A DNA stretch of 64,000 bases, from positions 248,001 through 312,000 of the forward strand of contig NZ_SNYO01000003.1 of NCBI RefSeq assembly GCF_004363095.1, read 5' to 3'. The translations under genes were made by a program, and so were the position numbers. Of the stretch, positions 42,501-50,381 are shown one piece after another. This stretch comes from Actinomycetospora succinea (GTDB lineage: Bacteria; Actinomycetota; Actinomycetes; Mycobacteriales; Pseudonocardiaceae). How positions within the stretch are numbered: position 1 is the first letter of the stretch; every line of letters begins with the position of its first letter. Under the pieces are notes generated by a model, which did not search any database, was not told the origin of the DNA, and saw nothing but the letters and a program-made list of their open reading frames with translations.

Positions 42501-42676
42501 GGGTCCGGCCAGGTCACGGTCGTGTCCTGCGCGGTGACCGGGGCGAGCGGGACGGCGATCCCGAGCAGGATCGTCAGCATCGCCCACACCAGGACGGCCT
42601 TCGCGCCCAGCCGCGGGGCCTCCGCGGGATCGTCGCCCCGGGGCGAGGTCTCGTCGGCGCGCACGAGGGTCGTCAC
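39563..42676 (-). CDS. Emb-type arabinosyltransferase, second subtype (copy A)
   Basis: A 1037-residue EmbA/B/C-family enzyme. It has an N-terminal membrane segment (about 27-48), an extracytoplasmic domain with TTVTWPDP, and the catalytic loop NFDDSWYPL (Asp273/Asp274). About ten membrane segments follow, then a ~400-residue extracytoplasmic C-terminal region with PTKWVLHFP and WPCVDQVA landmarks. It is closely similar over its whole length to the gene at 43273, including the residue number of the DD motif, and less similar to the DDDGYY subtype at 1 and 8042. A GTG start is used. The roles of the two subtypes in arabinan branching are not deducible here. Confidence 0.94.
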   Translation of the reverse strand: MTTLVRADETSPRGDDPAEAPRLGAKAVLVWAMLTILLGIAVPLAPVTAQDTTVTWPDPAAAAGTPLSTQLALNPPRPLGFAATVPCSALRAGGDVLRTLPGDPRGGGLVLSSTGAAATLTVSGRTVATGPVPAGDCRLAITADEAGLRVTQDGAPLPLACGDCADVLPPIMAQLSTSTDGTPASAGLGVTVRTDDRYASTPGPLKTTLLVAHLIALAVLLVLVYRQGRWRGVRGVVSPRTWPARLRRHLSWADGLVVAVSAGWVLVAPMNFDDSWYPLMARDAGEAGYIGNAVYMFNVTENPFVASQYAMQAWGAIGGFGLVWQRCLPLLFGLLTWTLLRAFFVLISRRTAVRRAWVPWALLIAHLLWWLPFGLTLRPEPLIVLLSVVVILLVEVARDRGTPILHVGAVMAAALALACSPTGLVAVAPLLVEIPRAWPHMMAAPRRAQLALVVVLAAASSIAIPLAFADASLGDVIEASAVHAYYYDTVPWYDELVHYQTLLGPGRTPWAQRAPILITLAVTLLVAAGSGRSGPEDDALRRVLLHAAATTALAFVLVAASPTKWVLHFPVIAASGTVLIALALLRGPMPRYDRSLATVGGVAVLVIATSVSYAGWNLWRPYTDRGQFFGDHADPYPTPLSQNLLAPHLGPVFLRNPLVWIGVALLAAAWAAWSLRRWPDRDLPRPKPDRALLAVACGSVVVGLIAVMVLAPVRQYPGWTVALGNAKDVVRQGCGLGDNVSVLMPTPTPLGAPVTPAVTTEDFVDDTAAPTPQPVPGLGRVWHDTTDDSSGRGTVVTGWYPVPAGTGATDVVVPMLESGPPDEQVSVEFGDGPAANPRVLGRTSIDYLPQADDRTWQQRPVSLIDSPGDPTFVRVVVDSTGTRGTDRLAVAQPFLARPEPIGPLLEGQPVLVDQMSAVMWPCVDQVASHDGIAPPSTVRIHADEDLTSAYYGLQDNKFRGGVWRFDTVGATYVRLATSVAPGREPAKPWGRVDMVVRDLPTGRYGLTTTERTKSGWERGPTLAREEYVGVQYQGAVG

Positions 42677-42784
42677 CGGTCGCCTCGGCGGAGGCAGGTG
42701 ACGGAGAGGTCGAACCGGGGAGTACGCACCGGGGTGGAGAATAAGTCGTGAAGGCCCCGTCAGAGGCCCGGGGTCACTGCGTGT

Positions 42785-43222
42785 CTAGATGACCGCGACG
42801 GCGACCACGAGACCCAGGGCGACGTGCATGGCCGCGATGACCGCCGAGTCCCAGGTGAACCGGTCGTCGTGCAGGCAGCCGTCGACGTCGAGGCGGGCGA
42901 CCGCCTCGAGCCCGCGCACCGCGAGGACCTGGGCGACGATCCCGACCAGGCCGTAGATCGAGGTGTTGAGGATGCCGGCCAGGAAGCCGCCGCCGGACAC
43001 GTAGATGGCGGTGACGATGATCAGCGCCATCGACACCAGCCCGGCCGCCGAGACCACCACGGCGTTGGGCCGGCCCTCGCGCACCAGCCCGCGCAGGTCG
43101 CCCGGGGTCGTGAGGTCGATCGCGAAGTAGCCGATGTACATCAGCACGGCACCGATCACCGCGTACACCGCGATGAGGCCGATGTTCACGCCCATGGTGG
43201 GCCAGAAATCGGGAGCGAGCAC
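42785..43222 (-). CDS. DUF350 membrane protein
   Basis: A 145-residue protein with four membrane segments arranged as two DUF350 units: VNIGLIAVYAVIGAVLMYIG, then VSMALIIVTAIYVSGGG, LNTSIYGLVGIVAQVLAV and AAMHVALGLVVAVAVI. DUF350 proteins have no established enzymatic role and often occur with YjfC/YgiC-type glutathionylspermidine-synthase-like genes, one of which is at 46449. GGAGGG lies 8 nt before the GTG start. It lies between the two Emb copies and is probably in the same operon. Confidence 0.85.
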   Translation of the reverse strand: MLAPDFWPTMGVNIGLIAVYAVIGAVLMYIGYFAIDLTTPGDLRGLVREGRPNAVVVSAAGLVSMALIIVTAIYVSGGGFLAGILNTSIYGLVGIVAQVLAVRGLEAVARLDVDGCLHDDRFTWDSAVIAAMHVALGLVVAVAVI

Positions 43223-43272
43223 CTGTGGAGCCCTCCATCCGGACGAACGGGGCGCCAGACTAGGGCACTGAT

Positions 43273-46200
43273 CTAGCCGACGGCGCCCTGGTACTCCACG
43301 TCCGAGTAATCCTCCCGGGCGAGCGTCGGGCCCCGCTCCCAGCCGGGCCGCGAGCGCTCGGCCGTGGACACCCCGTAGCGGCCGTCGGGGAGGTCGCGGA
43401 CCACGGCCTCGACCCGCCCCCAGGGCTTCGCGGGCACGCCGCCGGGGCGCACGGCGGTGGCGAGCGTGACGTAGGTCGACTCGAGGTCGTCGAGGCGCCA
43501 GACGCCGCCGCGCGCGTTCCAGTCCTGGGAGTTGATCGTCGCGCCGGTGAGGTCCTCGTCCACCGACAGGCGGAACGCCGGCGCGGGCGCGATGCCGTCG
43601 TGCACGGCGACCTGGTCGACGCAGGGCCACAGGCTCGACGAGCTCTGGTCCGCCAGCGCCGGTGCCCCGTCGATCACGCCCTGGAGCGGCTCCGGGCGCG
43701 CGAGGCGCGGCTCGGCCACCGCGAGCCGGTCCTCGCCGACGCCCGGCCCGCCCTCGACGACGACCCGCACGGCGTCGACACCGGGCGGCGCGTCCACCAG
43801 CGAGACGGGGCGCTCCTGCCAGGCGCGGCCGCCGGTGTTGGGCAGGTCGTCGACCGGCGTCCGGCCGGCGACGGTGGTCGCGGGCCCGCCCGCCCCGCGG
43901 CCGAACTCCACCGAGACCGACTCGTCGGGGTCGCCCGCGGCCAGCAGGGGGACCAGGACGTCGGAGGCGCCGGTGCCCGGCGGGACGGGGTACCAGCCGG
44001 TCACGAGCCCGCCGCGCCCGATCGAGCCGGGCGCGTCGTCGTGCCAGACGCGGCCCAGGCCCGGGACCGGCCGGGGTGGCGCGACCCGGGTGTCGTCGAC
44101 GGTGTCGCCGGACGTCGCGGCGGGCCCGGTCGGCGCGCCGAGCGGCACCGGCGTCGGGCGCAGGACGGTCACGTTGCTCTCCAGGCCGCACTCGCCGCGC
44201 GCGAGGTCCTTGGCGTTGCCGAGCGCGACCGTCCACCCCGGGTACTGGCGCAGCGGCGCCAGCAGCATCACGCCGACCATCCCGACGACGACCGCGACGC
44301 ACGCGGCCGCGAGGACGGCGCGCTCGGGCTCCGGGCGCAGCAGGTCGCGCGCGGGCCACCGGCGCCGTGCCCACGACGCCCACGCGGCCGCGAGCAGCGC
44401 GATCGCGACCCAGACGAGCGGGTTGCGCAGGAACACCGGCCCGAGGTGCGGGGCGAGCAGGTTCTCGCTCAGCGGCGTCGGGTCGGGGTCGGCGTGGTCG
44501 CCGAAGGGCTGGCCGCGGTCGCTGTAGGGGCGCCACACGTTCCACCCGGCGAAGCTGACCGACGCGGCGACGACCAGCACGGCCACGCCCCCGGTGGTCG
44601 CCAGGGCGCGCTCGTGGCGCGGCATCGGCCCGCGCAGCAGGGCGACGGCGAGCAGCACGGTCCCCGACGCGGCGACCGCCGGGAAGTGCAGCACCCACTT
44701 GGTCGGGCTGACGGCGACGAGCGCGAAGGCGACCGCGGTGGTCGCGGCGGAGTGCAGCAGGACCCGGCGCAGCGCGTCGTCGTCCGGTCCGCGCCGGGCG
44801 CTGCCGGCGGCGACCAGCGCGGCCGTCGCGAGCGTGATGAGCACCGGCGCCCGCTGGCCCCAGGGCGTCTCGCCGGGCCCGAGCAGGGTCTCGTAGTGGT
44901 CGAGCTCGTCGTACCAGGGGACGGTGTCGTAGTACCAGGCGTGCACGGCCGAGGCCTCGAGGACGTCGCCCAGCGAGGCGTCCGCGAACGCCACCGGGAT
45001 CGCGACGCTCGCCGTCGCGACGGCGACGAGGACCGCGCCGACCTGCTGGGCGCGCGGCGCGGCGAGGATCCGTGGACCCGCCCGCGGGATCTCCACGAGC
45101 AGCGGCGCCGCCGCGACCAGCCCGGTAGGCGAGCACGTGACGGCCAGGGCCGCGGCCGTCACCGCGCCGACCCAGAGGAGCGGGACCTCCCGGTCGCGGG
45201 CCAGCTCGACGAGCAGCAGCACGACGACCGAGAGCAGCACGATCAGCGGTTCCGGGCGCAGCGTGAGGCCGAACGGCAGCCACCACACGAGGTGCGCGAG
45301 CAGCAGCGCCCACGGGACCCGCGCGGGCCGGACGTCGGTGCGGCGCGCGAGCAGGACGAAGAACGCCCGCAGCAGGGCCCAGGTCGCGAGGCCGTAGAGC
45401 AGCGGCAGGACCCGCTGCCAGACCAGACCGAAGCCGCCGATTGCCCCCCACAGCTGCTGGGCGTACTGCGACGCCACGAAGGGGTTCTCGGTGACGTTGA
45501 ACATGTAGACCGCGTTGCCGAGGTATCCCGCGTCCCCGGCGTCGCGGGCCATCAGCGGGTACCAGCTGTCGTCGAAGTCCAGCGGTCCGACGACGAGCCA
45601 GCCGACCGAGACCGCGACGACCAGGGCGTCCGCCCACGAGGCGTGGCGTCGCAGCCGGTCGCTCCAGCCGCGGGCGCCGAGGCGGCCGTGCGCGCGGTGC
45701 CGGCGGCGTCCGCGCCGGTGCAGCAGCACGAGCAGCGCGGCGAGGGCGACGAGGTGGCCCGCCAGCAGCACCGTCTTCAGCGCGCCCGGGGTGGACGCGT
45801 AGCGGTCGTCGGTGCGCAGCGACACGGCGAGGCCCGCCGACGCGGGCGTGCCGTCGGTGCTCGTGCTCAGGCGGCTGACCTGCGGGGGCAGGACGTCGGC
45901 GCACGGCCCGCAGGTCAGCGGGAGCGGGCGGCCGTCCAGCGTGGCGCGCAGGCCGCCCTCGTCGACCGCCAGGTCGAGCCGGCAGTCACCGGGTGGGACG
46001 GCGCCGGTGAGCACCGTGCGCCCGGAGACGTCGACCCGCAGCGACGTCCCGGACGACCGCACCGACAGGCCCGCGTCGCCGGCGTCGGCGGGCAGGGTGC
46101 GCAGGACGTCGCCCCCGGCCCGCAGCGCGGCGCACGGCACGGTCGCGGCGAACGACCGCGGGCGCGGCGGGCTCAGCGTGAGGGTCGTCGAGCGCGCCGC

Positions 46201-46389
46201 GGTGTCGCCCGCGGCCGGGTCGGGCCAGGTCACGGTGGTGTCCTGCGCGGTGACCGGGGCGAGCGGGACGGCGATCCCCAGCAGGATCGTCAGCAGGGCC
46301 AGGACGAGGACGGCGCGCCCGCTCGGGACGGTCGTGTCCCCCGGCGGCGGGGCCCCGGCGGGCGCCGGGGTCTCGGTCGGGGCGGACAA
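43273..46389 (-). CDS. Emb-type arabinosyltransferase, second subtype (copy B)
   Basis: A 1038-residue enzyme very similar to the copy at 39563: the same TTVTWPDP motif, FDDSWYPL loop (Asp273/Asp274), NVTENPFVASQYA stretch and C-terminal landmarks. The TTG start at 46389 is supported by TACGCT 8 nt upstream, which indicates a leaderless transcript. It is followed by DUF350 and the second copy on the same strand. A tandem duplication followed by divergence is the simplest origin. Acceptor specificity cannot be assigned. Confidence 0.94.
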   Translation of the reverse strand: MSAPTETPAPAGAPPPGDTTVPSGRAVLVLALLTILLGIAVPLAPVTAQDTTVTWPDPAAGDTAARSTTLTLSPPRPRSFAATVPCAALRAGGDVLRTLPADAGDAGLSVRSSGTSLRVDVSGRTVLTGAVPPGDCRLDLAVDEGGLRATLDGRPLPLTCGPCADVLPPQVSRLSTSTDGTPASAGLAVSLRTDDRYASTPGALKTVLLAGHLVALAALLVLLHRRGRRRHRAHGRLGARGWSDRLRRHASWADALVVAVSVGWLVVGPLDFDDSWYPLMARDAGDAGYLGNAVYMFNVTENPFVASQYAQQLWGAIGGFGLVWQRVLPLLYGLATWALLRAFFVLLARRTDVRPARVPWALLLAHLVWWLPFGLTLRPEPLIVLLSVVVLLLVELARDREVPLLWVGAVTAAALAVTCSPTGLVAAAPLLVEIPRAGPRILAAPRAQQVGAVLVAVATASVAIPVAFADASLGDVLEASAVHAWYYDTVPWYDELDHYETLLGPGETPWGQRAPVLITLATAALVAAGSARRGPDDDALRRVLLHSAATTAVAFALVAVSPTKWVLHFPAVAASGTVLLAVALLRGPMPRHERALATTGGVAVLVVAASVSFAGWNVWRPYSDRGQPFGDHADPDPTPLSENLLAPHLGPVFLRNPLVWVAIALLAAAWASWARRRWPARDLLRPEPERAVLAAACVAVVVGMVGVMLLAPLRQYPGWTVALGNAKDLARGECGLESNVTVLRPTPVPLGAPTGPAATSGDTVDDTRVAPPRPVPGLGRVWHDDAPGSIGRGGLVTGWYPVPPGTGASDVLVPLLAAGDPDESVSVEFGRGAGGPATTVAGRTPVDDLPNTGGRAWQERPVSLVDAPPGVDAVRVVVEGGPGVGEDRLAVAEPRLARPEPLQGVIDGAPALADQSSSSLWPCVDQVAVHDGIAPAPAFRLSVDEDLTGATINSQDWNARGGVWRLDDLESTYVTLATAVRPGGVPAKPWGRVEAVVRDLPDGRYGVSTAERSRPGWERGPTLAREDYSDVEYQGAVG

Positions 46390-46397
46390 CGGCGGGG

Positions 46398-46403
46398 AGC
46401 GTA
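46398..46403 (-). promoter_or_regulatory. Putative -10 element, leaderless TTG start at 46389
   Basis: TACGCT on the minus strand, then 8 nt, then TTG. This spacing supports the otherwise weak TTG start of the Emb gene. Confidence 0.45.
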
Positions 46404-46448
46404 GGTCGTCCGGGCTGCCCTCTCACCGGCCCCCCGCGGGGCGCCTGC

Positions 46449-47609
46449 TCAGTCGGGGATGCGGTGCGGCACGAACGCGGCGCCGTTGTCGGTGATCAGC
46501 CCGGCGGTCTCGCGGATGCCGAGGCCCGCGGAGGTGTCCCCGACGATCCACGCGCCGAGGGCGGGGCGGTAGCCGTCGAACTCGGGCAGCGGGTCGAAGA
46601 GCTGGTAGACGTAGCCCTCCTCGCCGTAGACGCCGCCGGTCTCGGTCTCGTAGCCCGGCGCGACGATCTGGATGTTCGCGCCCTCGCGGCCGAGCAGCGG
46701 CTTGCGGACGTACTCGGTGAGGAACCCCGGGTCGCGCAGCGAGGCCGGGAGCAGGTTCGGGTGCCCCGGGTACATCTCCCAGAGCACGGCGAGCAGCGCC
46801 TTGTTCGACAGCAGCGTCTTCCACAGCGGCTCGACCCAGGTGGTCTCGGGCAGGCTGCGGGTGACGTGCTTGCCGAAGTCGTCGCCGAGGATCCACTCCC
46901 AGGGGTAGAGCTTGTCGACGACGGCGACCGGCGACTCCTCGAGGTCGACGAAGCGGTCGAGCGCCGAGTCCCAGCCGAGCTGCTCGATCGCGAGCCCGAC
47001 GGTGTCGAGCCCGGCCTCCGCGGCGCACTCCTGCAGGTAGGCCGTGGTGACGTGGTCCTCGCCGGTCGGGTCGGCCTGCGACCAGCAGAAGTGCACCTCG
47101 TTGCGCGGGAGCTTCGCGGCGATCTCGCCCCAGCGCTCGACCAGCTTCTCGTGCAGCGAGTTCCACTGGTCGTCGTCCGGGTGGACGTCCTTGAGCCAGT
47201 ACCACTGGCAGATCGACGCCTCGAGCAGCGAGGTCGGGGTGTCGGCGTTGTACTCCATGAGCTTCGCCGGGCCGGTGCCGTCGTAGCGCAGGTCGAAGCG
47301 GCCGTAGAGGTGCGGGTCGCCGCGGCGCCACGACGCGGCCACCGCCTCCCAGCTCCACTCCGGCAGCGCGAAGTCGCGGAACCGCTCGGTGGTCACGACG
47401 TGGTCGACGGCCTCGAGGCACATCGAGTGCAGGAGCTCGACGTCGGCCTCGAGCGAGAGCACCTCGGCCATGTCGAGGACGTAGTGCACCGACTCGTCCC
47501 AGTACGGCCGGGCGCCGTTCAGCCCCGCCGCGGGCGTGCCGAACACCAGCCCCTGCTCCTCGATCTTGCTCTGCCAGCCGGGGCGGGGACTTCCGGTCGC
47601 GCGCTGCAC
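46449..47609 (-). CDS. Glutathionylspermidine synthase-like ATP-grasp protein (YgiC/YjfC family)
   Basis: A 386-residue protein of the glutathionylspermidine synthetase C-terminal (ATP-grasp) family, without the amidase half. Signatures include RFDLRYDGTGPAKLMEYNAD with TPTSLLE, VHFCWSQADPTGEDHVTT, and the terminal RKPLLGREGANIQI. Actinobacteria do not make glutathionylspermidine, so the substrate is probably another amine or peptide. It lies 96 nt downstream of a membrane protein with a Cys-containing luminal part, an arrangement like E. coli ygiB-ygiC. A CAGGAT 7 nt before the GTG may be a -10. Confidence 0.88.
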   Translation of the reverse strand: MQRATGSPRPGWQSKIEEQGLVFGTPAAGLNGARPYWDESVHYVLDMAEVLSLEADVELLHSMCLEAVDHVVTTERFRDFALPEWSWEAVAASWRRGDPHLYGRFDLRYDGTGPAKLMEYNADTPTSLLEASICQWYWLKDVHPDDDQWNSLHEKLVERWGEIAAKLPRNEVHFCWSQADPTGEDHVTTAYLQECAAEAGLDTVGLAIEQLGWDSALDRFVDLEESPVAVVDKLYPWEWILGDDFGKHVTRSLPETTWVEPLWKTLLSNKALLAVLWEMYPGHPNLLPASLRDPGFLTEYVRKPLLGREGANIQIVAPGYETETGGVYGEEGYVYQLFDPLPEFDGYRPALGAWIVGDTSAGLGIRETAGLITDNGAAFVPHRIPD

Positions 47610-47705
47610 GCCGGTGATCCTGCCGTACGGACGCTGAGTCTTCTCCGGCGACGAGGAGACGGCCCGACAGCGCTCCTCCGTCGCGCTGCCTTGCCGTTCC
47701 CGCGC

Positions 47706-48605
47706 CTACGAGCCGGAGGAGCTGCCCGAGGAGCCGCTGCTCGACCCGCTCGACCCGCTGCTCGACCCGCTGGAGCCGCTCGAGCTGCCGCCGACGCCGA
47801 GGCCGCCGCGGCTGACGGTGCCGCTGCTCGAGGTCGACCCCAGCGAGCTGCCCGAGGTGCCGCTGCGCACGCTGGTCCCGCTGGCCGGCGGCGAGGTGGT
47901 CCCGCCCGAGGCGACCGTCCCCACGGGGGACCGGGTCCCGTAGTTGTAGTGGTACTGGTTGCCGAAGCCGCCGATGAAGATCGGGACGAAGACGCCGCTG
48001 CTGTTGTAGTAGCCGCCCTGCTGGGTGCCGCCGCAGTTCTCGTCGGGCACGACGACGCCCTGCGGGTCGACGCACTGCGCCTCGACCTCGTCCGGCGAGC
48101 TCGCCGCGTAGACGATCGCCACGAGGGCCACGACGCCGACCGCGACACCGCCGCCGACCAGCACCCGCTTGCGGATCTTCTTCTTGCGCTCCTCGGCGGC
48201 CGCGGCGGCGTCGCGCTGGGCGCGCTCGCGGCGCTGGGCCTCGCGGCGGGCCCGCTGCTCGGCGACCGTGGGCTCGCGGGGCTTGGTGGTGGCCGGGTCC
48301 TGGTAGCGGACGCGGCCGCGGCGCTGCTCGCCCTCGTCGGCGGCACCGGAGCCGGATCCCGCATCCGCGCCCACCGCGGCGAGCGCGCCGCTGCCCGAGC
48401 CGGCGCCGGCGGCCGGGACGCCCGACGGCGGGGTCGCGAGGTCGTTCCCGTCGTCCTCCGCGTCGGCGCCGCGGTGCCGCCCGCCGGACACGGCCGACGT
48501 GTCGACCTTCTCGGTGGGGCGCGCCTCCTCGGAGAACGCGTTGACGTCGACCTTGTCGGTCCGTCGCTCCGACGGCTGGTCCCGCTCGTCGTCTCGGCCT
48601 GTCAT
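47706..48605 (-). CDS. Membrane protein with disordered arms, partner of YgiC-like enzyme
   Basis: A 299-residue protein. Residues 1-120 are charged and disordered, and a Lys/Arg-rich helix (about 105-145) leads into one membrane segment (VLVGGGVAVGVVALVAIVYA). The outer part has CVDPQGVVVPDENCGG with two Cys, then a Gly/Tyr/Phe-rich stretch (GYYNSSGVFVPIFIGGFG). The end is Ser/Gly-only repeats (GSSSGSS). Similar Cys-Gly-Tyr proteins sit beside YgiC homologs. Function unknown. GGAGGGGACC precedes the ATG. Confidence 0.75.
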   Translation of the reverse strand: MTGRDDERDQPSERRTDKVDVNAFSEEARPTEKVDTSAVSGGRHRGADAEDDGNDLATPPSGVPAAGAGSGSGALAAVGADAGSGSGAADEGEQRRGRVRYQDPATTKPREPTVAEQRARREAQRRERAQRDAAAAAEERKKKIRKRVLVGGGVAVGVVALVAIVYAASSPDEVEAQCVDPQGVVVPDENCGGTQQGGYYNSSGVFVPIFIGGFGNQYHYNYGTRSPVGTVASGGTTSPPASGTSVRSGTSGSSLGSTSSSGTVSRGGLGVGGSSSGSSGSSSGSSGSSSGSSGSSSGS

Positions 48606-48722
48606 GGTCCCCTCCGCCAACCCGTCCACCGGCACCGTCCGGCGCGTACCGGTCACCACCGATCCTGCCCGACCCGGGGTCACCCGGCTCGGGGAATCCC
48701 GGAGCGGCATGATGACAGGGCG

Positions 48723-49967
48723 ATGCAGCTCCGGGAACGCCAGTCCGGGCCGTCCGGTGACGGTGGCCCCGACGGCGAGTACAACGCTGATGGTGACGCC
48801 CGCGGCATGGACCGCTGGCTCGACCGCGTCCTCGGTGCCGACGACGCCGCCGACCCCCGACGCCGGGCCGCCCGCCGCGGCGTCATCGGCGTGCTGGCCG
48901 GGGCGCTGATCATGCTGATCGCCGCCACCGCGCTCGCGGCCACCGGGTCGGGCCCCGACGTCCTCGGCCTCGCCGGCTCGTCGTCCGGGCCCGCGGGCGC
49001 CCCGTCCTCCTCCGACGACGACGAGGGCCCGCCGCCGCTGACCACCCAGCCGGGCAGCTGCCTGACGTGGAGCCGCGACGACGCCGGCGACGTCCGCGAG
49101 GTCGACTGCGGCCAGTCCCACCTGTTCGAGAGCGTCGGTGCGGTGAACGCCGCGCAGCCGCCCGGCGCGCCGTTCCCGGCGGATCCGGCCTGGCAGCAGC
49201 TCGTCACCGACCAGTGCACCCCGCAGGCGCGGAACTACCTGCAGGGCAAGCTCGACCCGGCCGGCCGCTACAAGGCGGGCGCGCTCAAGCCCACCCAGGC
49301 CGCGTGGGACGCCGGCGACCGCACCGTGCGCTGCGGGCTGCAGGCGCCGGGGCGCACCGGCGCGCTGTTCTCGTCGACCGGGCGCGTCCTCGACGCCGAC
49401 CAGGCCGTCGTCTACGACGCCGGCACCTGCCTCGGCCTCGCGGGCAAGGAGGTCTCCGACCCGACGGCGTGCGGCGAGACCCACGCCGCCGAGGTCGCGG
49501 GCACCGTCGACCTGGGCACCCAGTTCCGCGACGGCTTCCCGTCGGTCGACGAGCAGGACAACTACCTGCAGCCGACCTGCCAGCGGATCGCCGAGCAGTA
49601 CGTCGGCTCGGCGCAGAAGCTCACCGACTCCAAGCTCACCGTGTACTGGACCAACCTCGCCGAGGAGTCCTGGAACGCGAGCACGCGGCGCGTGAGCTGC
49701 AACCTCGGCTCGCTGCTCGCCGACAGCTCCGGCTTCGCGCCGCTGACCGGCAAGGCCGCCGACGGCGTCACCATCGGCGGCGAGGCGCCCGCATCGGTGC
49801 CGAACCTGCGCCCCGGCGCGCCGGCCCAGAGCACGTCGACCACCACCGCGGCCCCGGCGGCCCCCGAGGGCGGCGCGGCCGGCGGGAGCGCGTCCCAGCC
49901 CGGCGCCGGTCAGCAGCCCGGCATCCAGGTCCCGTCGCTGCCGGTGCCCGGTCTGGGCGGCGGCTAG
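48723..49967 (+). CDS. Septum-formation family membrane protein
   Basis: A 414-residue protein with a cytoplasmic N-terminus (~50 residues), one membrane segment (GVIGVLAGALIMLIAATALAA), and a Cys-paired extracytoplasmic region of the Septum_form family (PF13845 type). Signature pieces are PGSCLTWSRD ... VDCGQSHLFESVG, TCLGLAGKEV and DPTACGETHAAEVAG, which look like a duplicated unit. The end is Pro/Thr/Ser/Gly-rich. Members are linked to septation in actinobacteria, although evidence is limited. It is divergent from the 47706 gene across 117 nt and followed 18 nt later by the zincin gene. Confidence 0.82.
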   Translation: MQLRERQSGPSGDGGPDGEYNADGDARGMDRWLDRVLGADDAADPRRRAARRGVIGVLAGALIMLIAATALAATGSGPDVLGLAGSSSGPAGAPSSSDDDEGPPPLTTQPGSCLTWSRDDAGDVREVDCGQSHLFESVGAVNAAQPPGAPFPADPAWQQLVTDQCTPQARNYLQGKLDPAGRYKAGALKPTQAAWDAGDRTVRCGLQAPGRTGALFSSTGRVLDADQAVVYDAGTCLGLAGKEVSDPTACGETHAAEVAGTVDLGTQFRDGFPSVDEQDNYLQPTCQRIAEQYVGSAQKLTDSKLTVYWTNLAEESWNASTRRVSCNLGSLLADSSGFAPLTGKAADGVTIGGEAPASVPNLRPGAPAQSTSTTTAAPAAPEGGAAGGSASQPGAGQQPGIQVPSLPVPGLGGG

Positions 49968-49985
49968 CTGGTTGGCGGCACTCGC

Positions 49986-50330
49986 GTGGAGGTCGGCCCC
50001 GAGCGCTTCGAGGAGCTCGTCTCCGACGCGCTCGACGAGCTCCCGGAGGCCCTGACGCGGGCGATGGACAACGTGGTCGTGCTCGTCGAGGACCGCCACG
50101 GCGAGGAGCCCGACCTGCTCGGGATCTACGAGGGCGTGGCGCTGACCGAGCGCTACAGCGACTACGGCGGCGTCCTGCCCGACCGGATCACGCTCTACCG
50201 CCTCGCGCTCGCGGACGTCTGCGCCGACGAGGACGAGCTGCGCGAGGAGGTCGCGGTCACCGTCGTGCACGAGATCGCGCACCACTTCGGCATCGACGAG
50301 GCGACCCTGCACCGGCTCGGCTGGGGCTAG
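49986..50330 (+). CDS. Zincin-like metallopeptidase (MPN-like family, HEIAHHFGID)
   Basis: A 114-residue single-domain protein of the 'metallopeptidase family' (PF06262 type). The zinc-binding motif HEIAHHFGID is near residues 96-105, preceded by TVVHEIAHH and followed by a short tail. Substrates are unknown. It begins with GTG 18 nt after the septum-formation gene and is probably in the same operon. A perfect 46-bp palindrome starts 2 nt after its stop and likely ends the transcript. Confidence 0.9.
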   Translation: MEVGPERFEELVSDALDELPEALTRAMDNVVVLVEDRHGEEPDLLGIYEGVALTERYSDYGGVLPDRITLYRLALADVCADEDELREEVAVTVVHEIAHHFGIDEATLHRLGWG

Positions 50331-50332
50331 AT

Positions 50333-50378
50333 ACGTGCGTGATCTTCTGAGCTATAGCTCAGAAGATCACGCACGTAG
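50333..50378. terminator. Perfect 46-bp palindrome between convergent genes
   Basis: Two exact 23-base reverse-complement arms (left arm begins TACGTGCGTGATCTTCTG) meet at 50355/50356 without a loop. It occupies nearly all of the 51 nt between the convergent stops. A bidirectional terminator is the best reading. There are no T-runs, and its AT-rich centre (GAGCTATAGCTC) is unusual for this genome. Confidence 0.75.
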
Positions 50379-50381
50379 GGG

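Noticed and set aside
38036-42751. 1571-codon open frame antisense to the HAD and Emb genes
   Set aside because: High-GC frame lacking stops; composition is unlike real proteins and three real genes occupy the other frames.
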